Positions 8,774 to 18,441 of a stretch of DNA of 64,000 nucleotides are shown one piece after another (position 1 is the first letter of the stretch; every line of letters starts with the position of its first letter). The stretch covers positions 2,542,001 to 2,606,000 of the forward strand of contig CAKKNE010000001.1 in the NCBI GenBank assembly GCA_918797485.1, read 5' to 3'. A model generated the notes under the pieces. It made no database searches. It was not told the DNA's origin and saw only the letters and a list, made by a program, of their open reading frames with translations. The DNA comes from Pelagomonas calceolata (taxonomy: Eukaryota; Sar; Pelagophyceae; Pelagomonadales; Pelagomonadaceae). Made by a program: the position numbers and the translations under genes.

Positions 8774-8808
8774 ACTTGTGAAGTGACTTGTGGGGGTAAC
8801 GCAGTAAG

Positions 8809-11800
8809 TTAGTCGTCCTCGAACGAGTCGGAGTACTCGCCGTCGTCGCTCTCCTCCGCGGCCGCGGCGCCCTCGAAGTCGGCGATCATGGCGTCGAGGT
8901 CTAGGTCCGGCCGCGCCCCTTGCACCGCGGGGGGCCGCGCCGGCGAGGCGTCCTCGGCGAACTCCTCGTCGTCCTCGAAGTCGTAGATGTCGTCGCCGCT
9001 GCCGTCGTCCGCGACGCCCGGGACGGCGACGCCGGGCGGCTGCCACGCGCGCGCCGCCGGCGCCGCCGGCGTCGCGAAGGCGGCGGCGTCGTAGAGCGTC
9101 GACGACGTCGCCTCCTCGGCCGTCTGCTGGATCTGGGACGGGGGGTCGTGCTGCTCGAAGGTCTTGATCTTGAGCGGCGTGGCGCCGCCGGCGCTCGACG
9201 TGGCGACGCCGCCGATGGTCACGCGCCGCGCGCTCGCGCCGCGGTTCCGCGGGTCCGCGTCGCGCTTGATGATGCCGCCGGGGTGGCGCTTATCAGCGGT
9301 GCCGACGTAGACGTCCGTGTGCGTCGTGACGACGGGCCAGCAGGCCTCGACGTGGTCCCCGCCCCACTGGTCGAGCGGGCCGCTCAGGACCTCGTCGGTG
9401 TCGTAGACGTCCTGGGCGTCCAGGAACGCCGCCGCCGCCTCCGCGGTCGGGTACAATCCGTCCCGGACCAGCAGCGCCACGACCTCCTCCTTCGGGGCGC
9501 CGCCCGCGGCCAGCTCGACGTAGGCCTCCGGCCCCAAACGCCGCGTGCTGAACCCGAACTCCTGCAGCGGCTCGAAGTCGTAGTCGAACTCGTCCTCGAT
9601 GACGTCGCCCGCCAGCGTGCTCGGCTCCTCGAACTCCCGGCGCAGCAACTCCTCCGCCACGCCAGTTTCGTGGTCGCCGTCGTCGTAGGCAATATCGTAC
9701 CCTCGCGCGGTGACGGCCGAGACGATGCCCGAGTAGTACTTGGCCTTGCCCTGGAACCGCGCCTCGACGCGGTCGCCCACGGCGAAGAGGCGGTCGGGGC
9801 CGTCGCAGGGCTCCGCGACGTCGAGGATGGCCGCGACGGCGGCTGCCGGCTCGGCGGCGGCGAGAGGCTCTGGTTCAGGCGTCGCTACGGTGATCGGCTC
9901 CTCTGCGGCGTCCGGGCCCTCGCACGGCTCCACCACGTCGAGGAGGGCCGCCTCGACGCGTGCCGGCTCCGGAACTGCGACGGCGACCGGCTCCGGCTCA
10001 GGCTCAGGCGTCGCGATGGTGACGGGCTCTGGCTCCGCGGCATCCGGGCCCTCACAGGCCTCGACCACGTCAAGGACAGAGGCCTCGACGGGTGCTGCGA
10101 CCGGCTCCGGCTCTGGCGTCGCGACGGTGGCCGGCTCCTCTACGGCGTCCGGGCCCTCGCACATCTCGACCACGTCGAGGAGCGCCGCCTCGGCCGCCGG
10201 CGCCTCCGCGGCGGCCGGCTCCGGCGCGGCGGTGGCGGGGAGAGGCCGTCGGATGAGGTCCTCCGCGACGTTGGATTCGCGGTCTCCGTCGTCGTAGGCA
10301 ATGTCGTAGCCCGTGGCCGTGACGGCCGCGACGGCGCCCGCGTAGTACTTGGCCTTGCCCTCGAACCGCGCTTCGACGCGGTCGCCCACGGCAAACAGGC
10401 GATCCGGCCCGTCGCAGGCCTCCGCGTGGTCGAGAAGGGCCGCCTCGGCCGCCGCCGGCGCCTCGACGGCGGCCGGCTCCGGCGCGGCGGCGGGGAGCGG
10501 CGCCGGCGCCGGGTCCGGCCCGTCGGCGGCCTCGGCGACGTCCAGCAGCGCCGCCGGGGGACCGCGCGCCGCCGGCGCCGGCTCGACGTACGCGCGGATC
10601 AGCGCCGCGGCGACGTTCGACTCGCGATCCCCGTCGTCGTAGGCGACGTCGTAGCGGTCGCCGCCGGCGTGCCGCGCGACGGTCCCCGCGTACCACGTGT
10701 CCTTGCCCTCGAAGCGCGCCTCGACGCGGGCGCCGGCCGCGAAGGCCGGCGCGGCCGCCGCGTCCGGCGCGGCGGCGGCCTCGGCGACGTCGAGCGCCGC
10801 GGCGGGCGCCGGCGCCGGCTTTGCGGCAGGCGCCGGCTTCGGCGCCGGCTTCGCCACCGGCGCGACGGGCGCCGGCGCCGCCTTCGGCGCAGGCGCCGCC
10901 GCCTTCGCCACCGGCGCGACGGGCGCCGGCTTGGCCTTCGGCGCCTTCGCCGCCGCCGCCTCCTCGCGGAGCCGCGCGGCGGCCGCGCGCGCGGCGGACG
11001 CCGACCGCGACGCGCGCGTCGCCTCGGCCTTGGCCAGCTTCAGGGCCTGCTTGGCCTCGTCGCGCTCGCGGCGCAGCGCGGCCAGCTCCTCCTCGGCCTT
11101 CGCCGCCGCCTCGGCCTGCAGCTCGGCCTGGCCCTCGGCGCGGGCCCGCGCGAGCGCGGCCGCGTGGCCCTCCGACGCCTTCTGCAGCGCGGCGAGCTCC
11201 TGCCGCGCCGCGGCGAGCTCCTCCTCGCGCGCGGTGGCGGCGCGCAGGTCGTCCTCCCGCGCCGCCGCCTCGGCAGCGAGGGCCTCGGCCGCCTCCTCGC
11301 GCGCGGCGGCGAGGGCCTCCTCGTGGTCCGCGCGCAGGTCGTCGAGCGCCGCCTCGCGCGCCGCGTCGAGCTCGGCGCGCAGGGCCCCGAGCGCCGCGTC
11401 GTCGGTCGGCGCCTCCGCCGCCTCCCGGCGGGCGGCCTCGAGCGCGGCCGCGGCGTCACTCTTCGCGTGCTCCAGCGCCTCGGCGCCCTCCCGGCGGGCG
11501 GCGTCGAGGGCCTCGTCGCCCTGCGCCTTCGCCGCCTCGAGCTCGGCGCGCAACGCGTCGAGGGCCGTGCTGTTGGTGGCGAGGGCGTCCGCGGCCTCGC
11601 GCTCGGCCTTCTGTAGCGCCGCGGCGCCCTCCTTCCGCGCATCCTCCACGTCCTTCTCCGCCGCCGCGAGCCGCGCCCGCAGCGCGTCGACCGCCGCGCC
11701 GTCGGTCTGCGCCTTGGCCAGGGCCGCCGCGCCCTCCCGGCGGACCGCCTCGAGCTTCGTATCATGCTCGGCCAGCGCCCCGGCGTGCTCCGCCCGACAC

Positions 11801-12243
11801 TCATCGACGAGCTTCTCGGCCGCCTCGGCGCGCGCGACGAGCGCGGCCTCGTCGCCCTTGCGCCGCGCCTCCGCCACCACGCGATCGGCCTGCTCCTTTC
11901 GCAATGCGTCGAGCTCGCCCCGGAGCTTCGCGACCTCGGCCTCGGCCGCCCGCAGCTTCCGTTTGTCGCCCTTCTGCTGGCCGAGCAACCGGTCGCCGCC
12001 GCCGTCGCCCAAGAACCACCTCAAAAAACCCTGCAATAGCAACCGCGACCCCTGCCACTTCTGGATCCGCGCCGCCGCATCCTCCAATTCCTGGGGCGTC
12101 AGCGCCACGCCCAGCTCGTCGAGGAGTTGGGGCAGCTCCGCGAAGGACACGGCGCCCCGGCCCCGCTCGTCGAGGGCCTGCCACTTGTCGCGCCACAGCC
12201 GTTCGACGGCGTCGACGTCGCCGGCCTGCACAGCGACGGCCAT
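8809..12243 (-). CDS. Large coiled-coil protein with three Tudor-like repeats
   Basis: 1144 aa from the ATG at 12243; the frame is open further upstream but without an ATG. Residues 1-80 are an EF-hand-like helical region (FAELPQLLDELGVALTPQEL). A long Ala/Glu/Arg coiled coil spans about 95-430, then an Ala/Pro/Lys linker. Three copies of a Tudor/Agenet-like barrel follow near 501, 616 and 818: pattern GDRVEARFEGKAKYYAG ... YDIAYDDGDRESNVAE-L-RR. Between them run repeated acidic Pro-rich units, xLLDVVExCEGPDA. The C-terminus is acidic (DGEYSDSFEDD). The repeats keep the aromatic and DDGD residues typical of Tudor-like barrels that read methylated residues, but the ligand is unknown. Possibly a cytoskeletal or chromatin scaffold. 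Confidence 0.8.
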   Translation of the reverse strand: MAVAVQAGDVDAVERLWRDKWQALDERGRGAVSFAELPQLLDELGVALTPQELEDAAARIQKWQGSRLLLQGFLRWFLGDGGGDRLLGQQKGDKRKLRAAEAEVAKLRGELDALRKEQADRVVAEARRKGDEAALVARAEAAEKLVDECRAEHAGALAEHDTKLEAVRREGAAALAKAQTDGAAVDALRARLAAAEKDVEDARKEGAAALQKAEREAADALATNSTALDALRAELEAAKAQGDEALDAARREGAEALEHAKSDAAAALEAARREAAEAPTDDAALGALRAELDAAREAALDDLRADHEEALAAAREEAAEALAAEAAAREDDLRAATAREEELAAARQELAALQKASEGHAAALARARAEGQAELQAEAAAKAEEELAALRRERDEAKQALKLAKAEATRASRSASAARAAAARLREEAAAAKAPKAKPAPVAPVAKAAAPAPKAAPAPVAPVAKPAPKPAPAAKPAPAPAAALDVAEAAAAPDAAAAPAFAAGARVEARFEGKDTWYAGTVARHAGGDRYDVAYDDGDRESNVAAALIRAYVEPAPAARGPPAALLDVAEAADGPDPAPAPLPAAAPEPAAVEAPAAAEAALLDHAEACDGPDRLFAVGDRVEARFEGKAKYYAGAVAAVTATGYDIAYDDGDRESNVAEDLIRRPLPATAAPEPAAAEAPAAEAALLDVVEMCEGPDAVEEPATVATPEPEPVAAPVEASVLDVVEACEGPDAAEPEPVTIATPEPEPEPVAVAVPEPARVEAALLDVVEPCEGPDAAEEPITVATPEPEPLAAAEPAAAVAAILDVAEPCDGPDRLFAVGDRVEARFQGKAKYYSGIVSAVTARGYDIAYDDGDHETGVAEELLRREFEEPSTLAGDVIEDEFDYDFEPLQEFGFSTRRLGPEAYVELAAGGAPKEEVVALLVRDGLYPTAEAAAAFLDAQDVYDTDEVLSGPLDQWGGDHVEACWPVVTTHTDVYVGTADKRHPGGIIKRDADPRNRGASARRVTIGGVATSSAGGATPLKIKTFEQHDPPSQIQQTAEEATSSTLYDAAAFATPAAPAARAWQPPGVAVPGVADDGSGDDIYDFEDDEEFAEDASPARPPAVQGARPDLDLDAMIADFEGAAAAEESDDGEYSDSFEDD

Positions 12244-12503
12244 CCTGGTTTTGGCACCACGGGCAGCGCCGGCCGAGCTCGATGCCAACCACCAAAAAAA
12301 AAGGGGGCGGGCGTCGCCGCCTTTAGCCGTCCTCTGTATGATGGGGAGCGGTCGGGGGGCGTGGCTGACGCGTGAGAGGCCTTACCCTCCCAGCCCTAAG
12401 TATAGTACCATAACCATACACGTATGGTACCGCAGGTACCTCGTTCGACATCGACGCGGTGGGCACGAGATTGTCATCACCATCAGCAAACCGTTCGACG
12501 GCC

Positions 12504-13697
12504 ATGAAAGTCTACGCCATCAAGGGGAACGACGGCGAGCCCGGCTACTTGAAACAGAGCATGAAGCTGCCGAAGAGCTGGGCGGCGAAGCCGCTGCTCG
12601 AGGTCCTGGAGCTCTTCTGCGCGACGTACAACAAGAAGTTCCCGGATTCTCCAATCAGCAAGGACGACCACCACTTCGAGCGGCCCAGGGGTTCGACGCT
12701 GTTTCCGGACGACCAGGTCGGCGCGGCATTGACGGACTATTGCGACGTCTGGGTCGTGCCCGGCGCGGTCAAGTACAAGGGCCCGCCGCCGGGCACCGCG
12801 GCGGCGCTCGAGGCCGAGGAAAACCGATTGCGAGCCGAGGCCGAGGCCGAGGCCGCCCGTCGGACCGCGGAGGAAGAGGCGAAGCTCGCGGCGGAGGGCA
12901 AGCTCAAGGACCAGTGGCGCGTCAAGGTCAAATGCGTCGAGCTGGATCGAGGCGGCATGGACGTGAAATCGCAGTACAAGGTCGGGGATGCGGTGCAGGT
13001 GACGATCGAGCCGCACGCCACGGTCGGCATGCTGTCGAACCGCATCGGGCTGATCGTGGGGAGCCACCCGAAGCATCAATTTATCTACCACCCGCGCGAT
13101 CCGGAGGCCGTATTGGATCCCCTCGCGAAGCTCAAGGACGTCATGAGCGAGAAGGTCGTACTACTGTTGCACATCCGGATGCCGGACACGCGGAAAGTCA
13201 TCGAGGAGCTTTCGGACGACGAGGGCGTCGTCGGCGAGGAGGGGCCCTTCCCGGACGCGCCGGTCGAAGGGGAGTGCGTCGACGTGGCGAAGCGGGACAA
13301 GCTGATGGAGGAGTGCGCGACCAACCCCACGCTGGAAAACCTGTCGGCCTGCCTGGCCTGCGGCGGCGCGGCCGCCTCGACGCTGTGCAAGCGCGCGCAG
13401 CTCCTCCTGAAGGCGCAGCGGCCGCGGGCCGCCGCGCTGGACGCGTCGGCGGCGCTCGCGCTGAACCCGGACTCGGCGCGCGCCTACAAGATCCGGGGGC
13501 GCGCGCGGCGCCTCGCGGGCGACTACGAGGGCGCCGCGGCCGACTTCGGCCAGGCCCAGCGCATCGACTTCGACCCCGACGTGCGGCCGGACCTCGTCTA
13601 CTGCTCGACGCGGTCGGCGAAGATCCGGGCGATCAAGCTCGCCGAGGAGCACAACGCTGCGCTCGACGCGGCGAAGGCCGAAGGCGAGGCGCAGTAG
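12504..13697 (+). CDS. HIP/ST13-like TPR co-chaperone protein
   Basis: 397 aa from the ATG at 12504. The C-terminal third carries TPR units, the clearest being LNPDSARAYKIRGRARRLAG, followed by DYEGAAADFGQAQRIDFDPD. This closely parallels the Hsc70-interacting protein HIP/ST13. The N-terminal 85 residues and residues about 140-230 look like two compact ubiquitin-like or other alpha/beta domains (MKVYAIKGNDGEPGYLKQS; WRVKVKCVELDRGGMDV), joined by an Ala/Glu helix. These are not part of classical HIP, so this is HIP-like in its TPR only. Likely cytosolic, with Hsp70 as a plausible partner. Confidence 0.65.
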   Translation: MKVYAIKGNDGEPGYLKQSMKLPKSWAAKPLLEVLELFCATYNKKFPDSPISKDDHHFERPRGSTLFPDDQVGAALTDYCDVWVVPGAVKYKGPPPGTAAALEAEENRLRAEAEAEAARRTAEEEAKLAAEGKLKDQWRVKVKCVELDRGGMDVKSQYKVGDAVQVTIEPHATVGMLSNRIGLIVGSHPKHQFIYHPRDPEAVLDPLAKLKDVMSEKVVLLLHIRMPDTRKVIEELSDDEGVVGEEGPFPDAPVEGECVDVAKRDKLMEECATNPTLENLSACLACGGAAASTLCKRAQLLLKAQRPRAAALDASAALALNPDSARAYKIRGRARRLAGDYEGAAADFGQAQRIDFDPDVRPDLVYCSTRSAKIRAIKLAEEHNAALDAAKAEGEAQ

Positions 13698-13808
13698 CCG
13701 CCGGCGGCGGGTAAGCTCTATCTTGTATCTACCGAGTCGCTCAACAAGACACGTTAAGGCGGGAGGGTGGGGGAGCTGCGAATTTCTCGGCTCGAAGGAG
13801 AGCTCGCA

Positions 13809-16307
13809 TCAGCCGCGGACGAGCGCGCCGATGGCCGAGGCGCTGCACGCGGCGCCGACGAGCTTGGCCTGGACGGCGCCGCCCCTGACGCGCGCGACCA
13901 TCGGCACCTCGGCCACGCCGTGGGCGCCGGCCTCGTCGTCGCTGTCGTCGTCGACGTCGACAGCCCTGACGGACCCGCCGCGCGCCGCGGCCGCCGCCTC
14001 CAGCGCCGCCTTGGCGAGCATGGACGGCTGCGACCACGCCGCGTAGTAGACCACAAACTCGCCCGGCGGCGGCGACGGCGCTCGGGGAGGCGTCTGCTGG
14101 GTCGCCTGGTAGAGCGTCGCCGGCTCCCTCGGCGCCTCCGCGACCACCGGAGACATCGTCGCCTGGTAGAGCGTCTCCGCCGGGGGCGGCGCCGGCGCCG
14201 CGTCGAGCAGGGGCCGCGACCCGTTGGCCACGACGAGCAGCAGGCTCCCCAGGTCCGCGAGCACGGCCACCCAGAGGGCCAAATCAAAGGCCAGCGCGCA
14301 GACGACGACCAGGGCCTTGACGCCCACCGCGATGCCGATGTTCTGCTTCACGAGCCGCGTGCACGTCCGGCCCAGGTCGATCGCCGCCGGCAGGAGCGCC
14401 ACGTCGTCGGTCATGAGCGCGACGTCCGCGGCGTCCACGGCCATGGCCGTGCCGCCGGCCCCCATGGCGACGCCCACGGACGCCGCGGCGAGCGCCGGCG
14501 CGTCGTTGACGCCGTCTCCGACGAAAAGGACGCCCGCGCCCCCTTCCCTGCACGCGTTCACGTAGGCCAGCTTGTCCGGCGGCGCGCACGAGGCCCGCAC
14601 GTCGACGCGCGCCGTGTCGATCTTCGTCGCCTCCAGGGCCGCGCGCGCCGCGGCGGGCGTGTCGCCGGTCAGCACCGCGACGCGCAGCCCCATGCCGAAC
14701 ATGGTCTGCAACGCGCGCGGCGTCTCGGCCCGCAGCGGGTCGACGATCGCCAGGCACAGCGACGGTATGTCATCGACGGCCACCCACACCAACGTCGCGC
14801 CGGGGTGTTTGGGCGCCCAATCTTCCGTGGTCACGCCGCAGAACGCGGCCTTGCCGACCTTCACGGCGCGGCCCTCGACCGTGCCGGCCATGCCCGCGCC
14901 GGCGACGACGTTCACGTCCCTGACGTCCTCGGCCAGGCTGCCGCCGCCCGCGACGTCCTCTCCCACACACCCGACGGCCTCGTTCACGACGGCCGCCGCC
15001 AGCGGGTGCGTGGACTTGGCCTCGAGCGACGCCGCCAGCCGCAGGGCATCTTTCCCAGAGGGCCCGCCCGCCGCGACGACGCGGCAGCGGCCCTGCGTGA
15101 GCGTGCCCGTCTTGTCGGCGCACACAATTGATACCTGGGCGAGCGCCTCGAGGGCGGACGCCGCCTTTACTAGTATACCGCGCCGCGCGCCCGCGCCGAT
15201 GGACGCGACGGCGGGCACGGGCGCCGCGAGCACGAGCGCGCACGGGCACGCGACGACCAGCAGCACGAGCGCCCGCTGCAAGGAGACGACGAGCGCGACA
15301 AGCATAGCGGCGACCAGCACGCCCGGCGTGAAGTACGCGGCGAACTCCTGGAGCACCTCCTGCGTGCGCGTCGACGAGGCCTGGGCCTCGTCGACGAGCC
15401 TCCGGAGCTCCGCGGCGGCGTCCTCTGCGCGCGTCGCCGAAACTTTAATTTTGACGAAGCCGTTCGTCGCGACCGTGCCCCCGGAGACGGACTCGCCCTT
15501 TGCCTTGTGGACGGGCAGCGGCTCGCCCGTCAGCGCCGACTCGTCGATTGCCGCCTTGCCGCTCACCACCACGCCGTCGCAGGGCACGCGCTCGCCGGCG
15601 CGCACGATGACGACGTCGCCCACGATTAGGGAATCGGCGTCGACGACCGTCCCGTCGCCCTTGGTGGCCCTGACCTGCGCGCCCTCGCTCGCCGACGCGT
15701 CCGCGAGCGCGTTCCGCACGCGCCGCAAGCATTCGGCCTCGGCGAAGCGCGCGAAGGCCGCCACGGCGCCGACCGTCGCGGCCTCGCCCGTGTCCTTCAG
15801 CGCGAGCGCGCCGAGGACCGCGCAGAGCATCAGCGCGTTCACGTCGAGCCGCTTCTGGAGCCACGCGCCGCGCACCGCGTCCCGGGCGAGGGGGACGGCC
15901 CCGCCGACGGCGACGACGACGAGGAGGCTTGGAATAACATAGCCCAGGGCCAGGCCGAGGAGTAACGCGGCGACGAACGCGAGCTCCTTGTAATCGACGG
16001 GCTCCTCAACGTTATCGGCGGCCTCGGGCGCGGCGGCCACGGACGCCCCGAGGTTGTGCTCGTTGAGGGCGTCGGCCAGGGCTTGCGCGCCCACGAGGTG
16101 GGGCCGGTGCGTCGCGTACGCGATGCGGCCGACGACGTTGACCGAGACCTTGTCGACGCCGGCGATGGCGTGCAGCGTCTTCTTCGCGAGCGTCGCCTCG
16201 GCCTCGCAGCAGGCGTTGTCGATGCGCAGGCGCGTGCGCACCGCCGCCTTGCCGCCGCCGCCGAGCTCGACGTCGCGGGTGAGCGGCGTCTTCTCGCCGG
16301 CGGCCAT
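13809..16307 (-). CDS. P1B-type heavy-metal ATPase (Zn/Cd class) with a thioredoxin-like C-terminal domain
   Basis: 832 aa. The N-terminal HMA-like domain carries CCEAE (the CCxxE variant known from plant Zn pumps) instead of CxxC. TGEPLP (near 259), CPC in the sixth helix (near 352), DKTGTLTQ (phosphorylation Asp near 396), the nucleotide-binding HP (KSTHPLA, near 431) and GDGVNDAPA (near 593) are present. Lys in NIGIAVGVKALV and Asp in ADLGSLLLV point to the P1B-2 class, which exports Zn2+, Cd2+ or Pb2+. After TM8 there are two repeats of the LYQAT motif. Residues about 748-832 read like a thioredoxin fold (GEFVVYYAAWSQPSMLAKAA ... VAEVPMVARVRGG), with WCxPC replaced by WSQPS. No leader peptide is evident. 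Confidence 0.93.
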   Translation of the reverse strand: MAAGEKTPLTRDVELGGGGKAAVRTRLRIDNACCEAEATLAKKTLHAIAGVDKVSVNVVGRIAYATHRPHLVGAQALADALNEHNLGASVAAAPEAADNVEEPVDYKELAFVAALLLGLALGYVIPSLLVVVAVGGAVPLARDAVRGAWLQKRLDVNALMLCAVLGALALKDTGEAATVGAVAAFARFAEAECLRRVRNALADASASEGAQVRATKGDGTVVDADSLIVGDVVIVRAGERVPCDGVVVSGKAAIDESALTGEPLPVHKAKGESVSGGTVATNGFVKIKVSATRAEDAAAELRRLVDEAQASSTRTQEVLQEFAAYFTPGVLVAAMLVALVVSLQRALVLLVVACPCALVLAAPVPAVASIGAGARRGILVKAASALEALAQVSIVCADKTGTLTQGRCRVVAAGGPSGKDALRLAASLEAKSTHPLAAAVVNEAVGCVGEDVAGGGSLAEDVRDVNVVAGAGMAGTVEGRAVKVGKAAFCGVTTEDWAPKHPGATLVWVAVDDIPSLCLAIVDPLRAETPRALQTMFGMGLRVAVLTGDTPAAARAALEATKIDTARVDVRASCAPPDKLAYVNACREGGAGVLFVGDGVNDAPALAAASVGVAMGAGGTAMAVDAADVALMTDDVALLPAAIDLGRTCTRLVKQNIGIAVGVKALVVVCALAFDLALWVAVLADLGSLLLVVANGSRPLLDAAPAPPPAETLYQATMSPVVAEAPREPATLYQATQQTPPRAPSPPPGEFVVYYAAWSQPSMLAKAALEAAAAARGGSVRAVDVDDDSDDEAGAHGVAEVPMVARVRGGAVQAKLVGAACSASAIGALVRG

Positions 16308-16320
16308 GCTGACGGCTGCG

Positions 16321-16386
16321 GCTGCGCCTGTTGCTTATCGTGCTGCAACGGCGGCTGCGCCTGTTGCTTATCGTGCTGCAACGGCA
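16321..16386. repeat. Tandem duplication (2 x 33 bp) just upstream of the P1B ATPase start
   Basis: Two near-identical 33-bp units beginning GCTGCGCCTGTTGCTTATCG. The array ends 14 bp before the ATPase start codon, in its presumed 5' UTR. Confidence 0.85.
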
Positions 16387-16426
16387 CCGCTGTCTACTAA
16401 AAATGTGAATGGCAGCGGCGCAAGAA

Positions 16427-16445
16427 GCTAGCAACACACCTACTA
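16427..16445. promoter_or_regulatory. Palindromic CTAG element, divergent copy 3
   Basis: AGCTAG ... TACTAG around CAACACACC, 119 nt upstream of the P1B ATPase ATG. The arms fit the family less well than other copies. Confidence 0.3.
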
Positions 16446-16605
16446 GTCCGGGCGGCCAGTTCCACATCCTGATGGGGGGCGTCCCGAAGAGGGGGGGGCG
16501 TGCGAGTCCCTGTGACTCAGCCCTTGCGTCCTAGTCCAGCCGGACGGGTGGGCCCGGGGGGAGCGGGAGGGGTACGGGGGACCCCGCGACGTAACTAGCC
16601 TGAGC

Positions 16606-16818
16606 CTGGGTGGTTGTTGCCGAGGTGCGCGGTGTCTCCCCCCCAGGGGCTCCGCCCACTAGTCCTAGCACCGTAACATCGAAAAACCGGGTGGTTGCCG
16701 AGGTGCTCGGAAGGAGGTATGCTGTTATGAACAACGCGCGGCGCTGCGCCCCGCCGCCGACGAATCGGCGACGCGCGGGGTCTCCCCCGCCCACTAGTCC
16801 TAGCTAGCACCGTGACAA
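16606..16818 (+). mobile_element. MITE-like repeat family, two adjacent copies (one internally deleted)
   Basis: Two head-to-tail copies: a short one (16606-16678) lacking the middle, and a fuller one (16686-16818). Shared blocks are GGTTGCCGAGGTG, GAAGGAGGTATGCTGTTATG, a stem-loop near CGCCGACGAATCGGCG, GTCTCCCCC, and the end block CCCACTAGTCCTAGC. Related copies lie at 35035-35192 (same strand) and 45373-45524 (opposite strand). They have no coding capacity. I could not define terminal inverted repeats or target-site duplications, so the transposon class is open. The rest of 16308-16903 (ATPase to Cys-rich gene) holds only the tandem duplication and palindrome. Confidence 0.7.
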
Positions 16819-16903
16819 TAATGCACACAGGAGATTACGAAGGAAGGAGCGACGGAAGGGGGTCATGGAGGACTTGCGGAAGATGCTTTTTTTGTCGCGA
16901 GGC

Positions 16904-18019
16904 TCAGAGCACGACGACGGCCTCGGGCGGGACGCTCGGCCACTCGACGGCCGTCGCGCGCGGCGCCGCCTCGGCCCGCGGCTTGCGCAGATCCCGGCGG
17001 TACACGACGCGCGCCGCCGCCGCGAGCACCGCCGCCGCGAAGCAGCAGCAGACGACGACTGTCGCGGCCATCGCGAAGACCAGGACCTGGACCGCCCGCC
17101 GCGTCGTCTTGTCGTCGCCGTCGTCGCCGTCGACGACGTCGGCGGGGAGATGGGTGTTGCACGCGTCCGGCAACGCGGAGACGCTCGCCGCGGTCATGAG
17201 CTGCCCCTCGAACCCGTCCTGGGCGTCGAGGCACGCGCACGCGTCCTGGCAGAAGCACTCGCCCCGGTCGTTCAGGTCGACGGCTGCCAGGCCGTCCGGA
17301 TGCGCCTCGACGCAGAAGGTCCAGCAGTCCTCCAGGGTCGCTGCCAGCCCCACGAGGTGGTCTAACTCCGACTTGCACCAGGTGCCCGTGGCGCCCCACT
17401 TGATCGTGTCCAGGACGCAGCAGAGCTTGCCGCCCCGCGAGGCCGCCCACTCGCTGGAGTCGTTCGAACACAGGTAATCGTCGCCGCAGCACCAGTCGTC
17501 GTCGCCGTCCTCGCAGTCGCCGTCGATGTCGCAGCATTCTGGAGAGGACCCGTCGGGGCACGTCCCCTCACACACGAGGCGCGTCTCGTCGGTCTCGCAC
17601 GCCGCGGGCAGGCCGTTCGCGAATTCCAACGAAGTCATCACGTAGTAGCCGCCCCCGTTCCCGGGATCCATGCACTCGCAGGCGTCCTGGCACGTGCACC
17701 AGTTGTTCGAGTCGAGGTCGATGGCCTTGAGGTTCGCGCCGTACAGCTCCGAACACAGCGTCCAGCACCCTTCTAAATCCGAGGCCATGCCCACATGATC
17801 GCCTAATGACGAGCGACAAGCCCCCGCATTAAAGTCCCAGTCCACAGAACGCGGCTCGCACGCGCCGACGCCGTCCAGGTCCCCGTCGATCAAGACGTAG
17901 CCGTCGCGACACGTCTTGCAGTCCGTTGAACTCGCAGACTTGCAGGTTTGGCAGGTCTCGGCGCACTGCGCGTCAACGCACGCGCCGAGGGCCCAAACGG
18001 CGAGGGCCCGGCGGCGCAT
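16904..18019 (-). CDS. Cysteine-rich type I membrane protein
   Basis: 371 aa from the ATG at 18019. Signal peptide MRRRALAVWALGACVDA; a CxxC-type segment (CAETCQTCKSASSTDCKTC); then two copies of a Cys-rich module, each with C-x3-L-x-G/D-x-LxGLAxxLExCWTxC and a C-x-C-QDAC-x-C core (residues about 68-115 and 210-265). Between them lies a second Cys cluster (CEGTCPDGSSPECCDIDGDC). A single hydrophobic helix follows (VQVLVFAMAATVVVCCCFA) and a basic-to-acidic cytoplasmic tail of about 45 residues. The paired module resembles PAN/WSC-type disulfide domains, which bind protein or carbohydrate. I do not recognise the family. Function unknown, likely surface or endomembrane. Confidence 0.75.
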   Translation of the reverse strand: MRRRALAVWALGACVDAQCAETCQTCKSASSTDCKTCRDGYVLIDGDLDGVGACEPRSVDWDFNAGACRSSLGDHVGMASDLEGCWTLCSELYGANLKAIDLDSNNWCTCQDACECMDPGNGGGYYVMTSLEFANGLPAACETDETRLVCEGTCPDGSSPECCDIDGDCEDGDDDWCCGDDYLCSNDSSEWAASRGGKLCCVLDTIKWGATGTWCKSELDHLVGLAATLEDCWTFCVEAHPDGLAAVDLNDRGECFCQDACACLDAQDGFEGQLMTAASVSALPDACNTHLPADVVDGDDGDDKTTRRAVQVLVFAMAATVVVCCCFAAAVLAAAARVVYRRDLRKPRAEAAPRATAVEWPSVPPEAVVVL

Positions 18020-18441
18020 GGCTTTGGCGGCGGCCTCAAAATCGCTCTGTCTCAGGTCTGGTGCTGTTTGCGCCCGGGGCGCTTCCCGGGCCCCGCCCCT
18101 CGGGCCCCGCGCGGATCTTCCCAAGGGGGGGCTGCCCGACCGCTTCCCGCAAGTCGGGGCCGAGCCGGCGCGGCGCCTGCAGCGTCGTCTCACCTACCCG
18201 ACTCCGGGACACTTGACATTCCGCCGTACCGACACAGGGAGACGTTGGCTGGGGAGCTTTGCGGGCGAAGCGTCCCCAGAGACATCTGGACCCTGCATGG
18301 TCGGAAACGCGGCCGGCGACCCGGGCGCGTCGCCGCGGCCTCCGCCGCGACGACCGGACGACTCGCCCGAAGTCCCGCTTCGCCGCCTCGTCGCCCCCGA
18401 AGTGGAGCCCTCGGACGCGGCCGCTTACACGCATTCGATCT
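18020..18441. other. Intergenic region, no gene seen
   Basis: About 420 bp upstream of the Cys-rich membrane gene and downstream of the Zn/HMA protein gene. Open frames exist in several phases, but none has domain-like content or a convincing start. Confidence 0.5.

Noticed and set aside
12244-12288. TTG start for the Tudor-like gene
   Set aside because: A clean ATG exists at 12243, and non-ATG starts are rare in nuclear genes.
8920-13714. Very long plus-strand ORFs (up to 1005 codons) opposite the Tudor-like gene
   Set aside because: They are rich in Arg/Ala/Pro with no domain, and mirror the GC3-rich coding strand. The minus-strand gene has clear repeats and a real ATG.
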